Source: Clostridiales bacterium UBA1763
GTDB lineage: Bacteria; Bacillota; Clostridia; Oscillospirales; Oscillospiraceae
Assembly (NCBI GenBank): GCA_002314685.1
Contig: DCHB01000025.1
Span: 1 to 46,366 of the forward strand
Direction of reading: 5' to 3'
DNA length: 46,366 nt
In this document: piece after piece, positions 42,152-46,366 of the stretch
How the letters are laid out: each line of letters opens with the position of its first letter
Numbering within the stretch: the stretch's first letter is position 1
The notes under the pieces: model-generated
What the model was told of the DNA's origin: nothing
Database searches by the model: none
What the model saw: only the letters and a program-made list of their open reading frames with translations
Made by a program: the position numbers and the translations under genes

Positions 42152-42807
42152 TATATTATATAACTGCGATATGTATAACCGCCTGCAGTCTTTTCCTTGT
42201 ATGGCGGCTAATAGGGCAGAAAATCCCCATGTATTATAAAATCCCCGCGGGCTTCGTCTGCTGTTTTGCACTAGAGCTTTTATCCTGCGCGGTAAACGAA
42301 ATTTGCGGCGCAAGCTTTTTCGGAGACCCCGGAGTGGGCGCTTTCGGGATTTTCGGCGGCTTTTGTTTCCTGCTTTCCGCAAACTACGGACAGCTTGACA
42401 GTCTCGTGGATGACGGCAGTGACACGGCAAGGGCAAGGCGGTTTGCTCTGCTTGCCCCTGCACTGGATGCTATACTGATTGTCGTACTGCTTGTCGGCTT
42501 GGACGGCGAAATTGCTCTGTTTAACAAGATAATGTTCGTTGTGATTTTGCTTCCTATACTGCCCGCGTCCTATTTTTGCCTCAAGCACTTACTGCTGCCC
42601 GTTGATGCCTTCGGCTTCCTGCGCTCCTCGCGGCTGTATAACATCGCCGTGCTTGCGGTGGGTGTGCTGTTTATTTGCTATCTGCGGATGCAGATGTCGG
42701 ACGGCGATTTGATTAAAAATATCGGCACCGTGCTTGCGGCGGTTTCCGTATTTTGTCTCGTTCTTTCCTGCGGAAAAGGAGTGAAAATATGGAAGCAACT
42801 CTTTTGA
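42148..42807 (+). CDS. Multi-pass membrane protein of unknown function
   Basis: 219 aa, about seven hydrophobic segments separated by very short loops; one longer cytoplasmic-looking loop (LDSLVDDGSDTARARR) lies in the middle. I do not recognise a family. It overlaps both neighbours (4 bp upstream, 19 bp downstream), so it is translationally coupled to the hydrolase and the PrsW-type protease. The length and segment number resemble those of the protein at 44460, but no convincing residue match was found. Confidence 0.8.
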   Translation: MIYYITAICITACSLFLVWRLIGQKIPMYYKIPAGFVCCFALELLSCAVNEICGASFFGDPGVGAFGIFGGFCFLLSANYGQLDSLVDDGSDTARARRFALLAPALDAILIVVLLVGLDGEIALFNKIMFVVILLPILPASYFCLKHLLLPVDAFGFLRSSRLYNIAVLAVGVLFICYLRMQMSDGDLIKNIGTVLAAVSVFCLVLSCGKGVKIWKQLF

Positions 42808-43424
42808 CTCTGTTCATTGCCATAGCTATCCCCATGACTATGATGCTTTTCGTATTCAAGGGCAAGCAAAGAACGGTTATGGCATTCCTGCTGATAGGAT
42901 TTTATGTGTGCCTGCTTGCAGGTGCGATAAACAGCATTGTATTAAAATACGGAGCCTACGACAAGTATTACATAACGGTAAATATCGCCCCTGCCGCAGA
43001 GGAAATTCTGAAGGCGTTACCGATTTTGTTCTTCGCTTTTGTATGGAAGCCCGAGCGTCAACTGCTTCTGGAATGCTCATTGGCTGTGGGCGTGGGCTTT
43101 GCCGTTTTGGAAAACGCCTTTTTTATGGCAAATACAAGCGATTTGTCACTGTGGTTTTCAGTAATTCGCGGCTTCGGCGCGGGAATGATGCACGGAATCT
43201 GCACACTTTGTGTAGGCTATGGCATAACGCTTATCCACACCAAGAGAAAGCTTTTTTACACGGGCAGTATGGCAATACTTATGACTGCAATTGTGTTCCA
43301 CTCGATTTATAATGTGCTGATACAGTCGCGTTACAGTGTGTGCGGAGTTGTTCTCCCCGCGGTATTCTTTTTGATTTTAATAACGTCAATAAAAGGAAAA
43401 AGAAAAAATTATGGGAAAAACTAA
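42789..43424 (+). CDS. PrsW-type intramembrane protease
   Basis: 211 aa from the ATG at 42789, behind AAAAGGAG (the frame is open further up). Seven or so hydrophobic segments. The motifs of glutamic-type intramembrane proteases (PrsW/CPBP-like) are visible: IAPAAEEILKALPILF with Glu71-Glu72 and Lys75, VGFAVLENAFF with Glu108-Asn109, GMMHGICTL with His135 and VFHSIYNVL with His171 and Asn175. PrsW in B. subtilis cuts the anti-sigma factor RsiW in response to envelope stress. No anti-sigma factor is encoded near here, so the substrate could be one of the anchored partner proteins of this operon. Overlaps both neighbours. Confidence 0.88.
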   Translation: MEATLLTLFIAIAIPMTMMLFVFKGKQRTVMAFLLIGFYVCLLAGAINSIVLKYGAYDKYYITVNIAPAAEEILKALPILFFAFVWKPERQLLLECSLAVGVGFAVLENAFFMANTSDLSLWFSVIRGFGAGMMHGICTLCVGYGITLIHTKRKLFYTGSMAILMTAIVFHSIYNVLIQSRYSVCGVVLPAVFFLILITSIKGKRKNYGKN

Positions 43425-44187
43425 GAAGGTACTGATTGCGATAGCCTTTGTTATTCTTTTGGGATACTCGGCTGTTGTCTCCCTCATAGCCTTCGGAGGT
43501 AATGGGGTACTTGACAGCGGCTCAAATACCGACAATGCGGGAGGCATTTTTCTGAGATCCTACAAGGCGGCTGATGTCGATGCTAAACTGGCGGGAGACG
43601 AGATCGTCAAGGTAACGCAAAATGACGATGTATATTTCTTTGACGGTCCCGGCACTGAGCAGGCAATTATTTTTTACCCGGGTGCCAATGTTGAATACAC
43701 CTCCTATGCGCCGCTAATGTATAAGCTGGCTGAGAAGGGTATGGACGGCTTCCTTGTAAAAATGCCCTTAGATTATGCCTTCGCGGGAATAGGGCTTGCC
43801 GAGCCTATCATAAATGAGCATCCCGAGTACAGCCACTGGAATCTCGCGGGTCATTCGTTAGGCGGCGCAATGATTGCAACCTATGCTTCACTGACAAGTC
43901 ATCATATAGACGGTGTTTACCTGCTCGCGGCTTACGCCGCAAGTGATATCAGCGATGTCGATGAGGTGCTCGTGATATACGGCTCCGAGGACGGAGTGCT
44001 TGAGAGAGATAAGGTGGAAAGCGGAAGAAAATATTGCCCCGAGAATTACAGAGAATATATAATCGAGGGCGGCAATCACGCACAGTTCGGCTCATACGGA
44101 GAGCAGAAGAATGACGGAACAGCCACGATTTCCGCAGAGGAACAGATAACTAAGACGGTTGAGCAGATTATGCTGAATAAAAAATAA
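43411..44187 (+). CDS. Membrane-anchored alpha/beta hydrolase
   Basis: 258 aa. Residues 7-28 are an N-terminal membrane anchor or uncleaved signal (VLIAIAFVILLGYSAVVSLI). The hydrolase domain shows IIFYPGANVEYTSYAPLMYK, nucleophile WNLAGHSLGGAMIA, acid VIYGSEDGVLE and His in IEGGNHAQFG, typical of a small alpha/beta-hydrolase family (abhydrolase_5). The start overlaps the PrsW gene by 14 bp. It is the second hydrolase of this operon and faces outside. Substrate unknown. Confidence 0.88.
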   Translation: MGKTKKVLIAIAFVILLGYSAVVSLIAFGGNGVLDSGSNTDNAGGIFLRSYKAADVDAKLAGDEIVKVTQNDDVYFFDGPGTEQAIIFYPGANVEYTSYAPLMYKLAEKGMDGFLVKMPLDYAFAGIGLAEPIINEHPEYSHWNLAGHSLGGAMIATYASLTSHHIDGVYLLAAYAASDISDVDEVLVIYGSEDGVLERDKVESGRKYCPENYREYIIEGGNHAQFGSYGEQKNDGTATISAEEQITKTVEQIMLNKK

Positions 44188-44205
44188 AAAAAGAAGTAAA
44201 ACGGT

Positions 44206-44239
44206 CGCACAGAATGCTTTTGACTTAAGCCTCTGTGCG
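44206..44239 (+). terminator. Terminator of the envelope operon
   Basis: CGCACAGA / TCTGTGCG with an 18-nt loop that itself holds GCTT/AAGC; a short T stretch (GTTTTGC) follows. 18 nt past the stop. Confidence 0.6.
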
Positions 44240-44308
44240 GCTTGTTTTGCTATATTGCTGAATTACTTGCAGTATTTATTCGACAAAAAAATAAATCATT
44301 GTTTATTA

Positions 44309-44338
44309 TTGCAAATTTTAGAAACTGTGCTTTAATAT
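44309..44338 (+). promoter_or_regulatory. Possible promoter of the 44460 gene
   Basis: TTGCAA (44309-44314), 18-bp spacer, TAATAT (44333-44338) in an AT-rich block. The leader to 44460 would be about 115 nt; nothing recognisable was seen in it. Confidence 0.4.
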
Positions 44339-44459
44339 AGATGATGTCTATTCACTTATTCAGAGACATATTTCTCGGCATCCTCGGCTGATAAGGCGGG
44401 GAAGGTTAAATAGAGTATAAAAGAGCTAAACGCTCATTAATAATAAACGGGTGATAAGT

Positions 44460-45086
44460 ATGAAAGATTTTTCCGTACTAATGGCACTGGTCGATTTTAT
44501 TCCCGTGGCATTTTTCGCCGTCGCCGCGGTGATACTGCAGAGAGACCTGTATAACAAGATGAGCAAGGGTGCCTTTGCACTTTTTGCGGCGGGCACGATT
44601 GACGTTATCTGCGCGGGTGCGCTGAAGGCGTTGTATAAGCTGCTCTATGCCGTCGGTCTCTGTGATTTCGAGCCGCTTTCTCAAATGTTTTTCCCGGTGC
44701 AGTCCATTGGCTTTCTGCTGGCAGGACTCGGCATACTCGCCATGCTTCTGCACAGGCAGGGAAACACGCTTTTAGCGGTCGCGCCTCCCGTTTTTTCGGG
44801 CACCTTCATATTTGTCTCGCTGATGGTGGCGGGACTCGGCTGTATGGACGGCGCACTGATTTACATGGCGGGAAAGCTTAAAAAGCGCGGATTGTGGGTG
44901 CTTTTCCTCGTCTCATTCCTGTGCTGTCTTTCAATGGGGTACCTCTCGTCAAAGGATTTCGACAGCGCATCCATGAACTGGATAGCGGAGGGAATTAACG
45001 TGCTCGGTCAGGGCATGCTCCTGCTCGGAACGCTTGCACTCCGAAAAGCAGGACTCAAGGAGCTTGAGCTCGGAAAGGATAAATAA
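44460..45086 (+). CDS. Multi-pass membrane protein of unknown function
   Basis: 208 aa from the ATG at 44460 (an in-frame GTG at 44451 lies in the GGGTGAT region that may serve as a weak ribosome site). About six or seven hydrophobic segments, with a basic loop KLKKRGLW and a charged C-terminus (LRKAGLKELELGKDK). No family recognised. It ends 1 bp before the next gene's ATG. Its overall size and topology resemble the membrane protein at 42148. Confidence 0.75.
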   Translation: MKDFSVLMALVDFIPVAFFAVAAVILQRDLYNKMSKGAFALFAAGTIDVICAGALKALYKLLYAVGLCDFEPLSQMFFPVQSIGFLLAGLGILAMLLHRQGNTLLAVAPPVFSGTFIFVSLMVAGLGCMDGALIYMAGKLKKRGLWVLFLVSFLCCLSMGYLSSKDFDSASMNWIAEGINVLGQGMLLLGTLALRKAGLKELELGKDK

Positions 45087-45087
45087 A

Positions 45088-45951
45088 ATGAAGATTGTAC
45101 TTGCGGGCGCATTCGGAAATCTGGGCGCCGAGATATTGAAAAAGCTTGTTGCCGAAGGTCACGATGTCGTCGCGGCGGGCAGAAAAGAGAAGCAAATCGA
45201 GGGCACAGAGGGGAAATACACCTTTTTCCCCATTGATGCAACGGACGCAAAATCCATGGAGGGCTTGTGCGAGGGTGCCGACTGCGTAATAACAACGCTC
45301 GGACTGACCACTGCATCCAAGGAATTGAACTGCTACGATGTTGACTACGCAGGCAACTTAAATCTGCTGAGCGAGGCAAAGCGGGCGGGAGTTAAAAAGT
45401 TTAACTACATCTCCGTCATAGCCTGCGACCTGCCCGACGCGGAAAAAATACCCATGCTCAACGCGAAATTTATGTTTGAGCAGGAGCTCAAAAAAAGCGG
45501 TATTGACTATGTAATTTACAGACCGACGGGCTATTTCTACGATATTGTCAAGGTTTTCCGCCCGTATATCGAGAAGGGTGAAATGCAGCTTCTCAAGGGC
45601 TTCGGCGGAGTTAAGGCGAATGTTGTTGATTGTCCCGATTTTGCCGCATTTATCGCCGCACACATGAACGACAGCAACGCGACCTACGAGGTCGGCGGAA
45701 AAGAGACCTATACCTACGAGGAAATGGCAAAGCTCTGCTTTGATGCGGCAGGCAAGGAAACCGTAATAAAATATGTTCCGAAATGGGTGTTCGGAATGCT
45801 TGCAAACCTCCCGAAAATAAAAAAAGAGGGCAAGCACGACATCATTCTTTTCTCGCAGTTTACGCTGAGCCACGACCTCGTCGGCAAAGATGAAACGGGC
45901 GAGGGAAGCTTCGCAGATTATATTAGAAAGAGCTTCGGTGATAAAAAATGA
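45088..45951 (+). CDS. NmrA/SDR-like NAD(P)-binding protein
   Basis: 287 aa from the ATG at 45088; the frame is open further up but GGAAAGGA lies suitably before this start. N-terminal Rossmann motif MKIVLAGAFGNLGAEILKKL (GxxGxxG variant), then VVAAGRKEKQ, DCVITTLGLT, and VIYRPTGYFYDIV. It lacks the canonical YxxxK of short-chain dehydrogenases, as in atypical SDR/NmrA-like proteins. It probably binds NAD(P)H as reductase or redox sensor. ATGA overlap with the flavodoxin-like gene behind it suggests a redox partner, which is inference. Confidence 0.87.
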   Translation: MKIVLAGAFGNLGAEILKKLVAEGHDVVAAGRKEKQIEGTEGKYTFFPIDATDAKSMEGLCEGADCVITTLGLTTASKELNCYDVDYAGNLNLLSEAKRAGVKKFNYISVIACDLPDAEKIPMLNAKFMFEQELKKSGIDYVIYRPTGYFYDIVKVFRPYIEKGEMQLLKGFGGVKANVVDCPDFAAFIAAHMNDSNATYEVGGKETYTYEEMAKLCFDAAGKETVIKYVPKWVFGMLANLPKIKKEGKHDIILFSQFTLSHDLVGKDETGEGSFADYIRKSFGDKK

Positions 45952-46366
45952 TAGTTTACTATACAGGCACGGGCAACAGCAGATATGTTGCACAGATGCT
46001 CGCGGATATTACGAATGACGAGTGCGTAAGTGCAAATAAATACATGAAAAACAAGATAAAAGCGAGCATGAACAGCGATAAGCCGTATATTTTTGTCAGC
46101 CCCGTGTATGTGTCCGCACCCGCAAGAGTTTTCACAGATTTTATTAGGCAGTTAGAATTTAGCGGCGATAAACGCGCCTACTTTGTCATGACCTGCGCAG
46201 GCGGTCAGGGCGGATGCCCCGAGTATTGCAGAAGACTCTGCGAGGAAAAGGGCTTTGAGTACATGGGCACAAATCAGATAACCATGCCGCAAAACTACCT
46301 CGTGTTCTTCAAAACGGCGGAAAAAGCCGAATGTGAGGAAATTATAGCCGCGGCAAAGCCCGAAAT
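45948..46366 (+). CDS. EFR1-type flavodoxin/ferredoxin protein (3' end outside window)
   Basis: At least 139 residues, open to the window edge. Begins MIVYYTGTGNSRYVAQMLAD, the FMN-phosphate loop of flavodoxin-like domains found in EFR1-family ferrodoxins, followed by YIFVSPVYVSAPARVFTDFI and VMTCAGGQGG. In that family a 4Fe-4S ferredoxin domain follows at the C-terminus and would lie beyond the window. The ATGA overlap with the NmrA-like gene implies co-translation. Confidence 0.85.
   Translation, partial: MIVYYTGTGNSRYVAQMLADITNDECVSANKYMKNKIKASMNSDKPYIFVSPVYVSAPARVFTDFIRQLEFSGDKRAYFVMTCAGGQGGCPEYCRRLCEEKGFEYMGTNQITMPQNYLVFFKTAEKAECEEIIAAAKPE

Noticed and set aside
1..46366. CRISPR arrays, tRNA or rRNA genes, insertion sequences
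   Set aside because: No regularly spaced repeats, no cloverleaf or rRNA-like sequence and no transposase motifs were noticed on either strand. A computed scan was not possible.

Overview
The window looks like a chromosome segment of a spore-forming, probably gut-dwelling Clostridia (Oscillospiraceae/Ruminococcaceae-like). It carries a spoVT-type regulator, AGGAG-type ribosome binding sites, RbsABC-like sugar uptake genes, LicD-family genes and many secreted hydrolases. No rRNA, tRNA, CRISPR array, prophage or transposase gene was seen. The species assignment is inference.

Region 1 (1-620) is spoVT on the minus strand with its terminator. Region 2 (780-19208) is one long, tightly packed plus-strand operon behind a near-consensus promoter at 783-811. 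It encodes a cell-surface polysaccharide: an asparagine-synthase-like protein, three GT4 and six GT2 glycosyltransferases (one fused to a hexapeptide acetyltransferase), a LicD protein, an EpsG-type polymerase, a Wzm/Wzt ABC exporter, a pyruvyl transferase and, at the end, a CoA-transferase. No priming sugar-phosphate transferase or chain-length regulator is present. A glycosyltransferase remnant at 5410-5493 shows that the locus has lost genes.

Region 3 (19209-26630) is a patchwork: a second LicD, a diaminopropionate ammonia-lyase, then a separately promoted unit of a winged-helix/LicC-like cytidylyltransferase fusion, an APC permease and a YtcJ-like amidohydrolase. A dyad just downstream of that promoter suggests autoregulation. 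The unit ends in a clear chimeric pseudogene in which a GH65 phosphorylase fragment is joined in frame to the C-terminus of an MsmK/UgpC-type sugar ABC ATPase.

Region 4 (26666-40222) is a pentose-type catabolic locus bracketed by two secreted SGNH/GDSL-hydrolase-like proteins. It has AraD, a lipoprotein sugar-binding protein, a two-domain ABC ATPase, two permeases, an FGGY kinase, a HutC/GntR regulator, a phosphotriesterase-family lactonase-like enzyme and an AraM-like dehydrogenase. No sugar isomerase is present, so the substrate is probably not plain L-arabinose handled only by genes here. The binding-protein gene has strongly biased codons and a hairpin behind it, consistent with high expression.

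Region 5 (40247-46366) holds a NERD-domain protein with a zinc finger, an overlapping four-gene envelope operon (anchored alpha/beta hydrolase, multi-pass membrane protein, PrsW-type intramembrane protease, second alpha/beta hydrolase), another multi-pass membrane protein, an NmrA-like NAD(P)-binding protein, and the start of an EFR1-type flavodoxin/ferredoxin cut by the window edge.

The best candidates for something undescribed are the self-regulating cytidylyltransferase/permease/amidohydrolase module, the isomerase-less sugar operon with its phospholactonase-like enzyme and flanking SGNH proteins, and the PrsW/hydrolase envelope operon.
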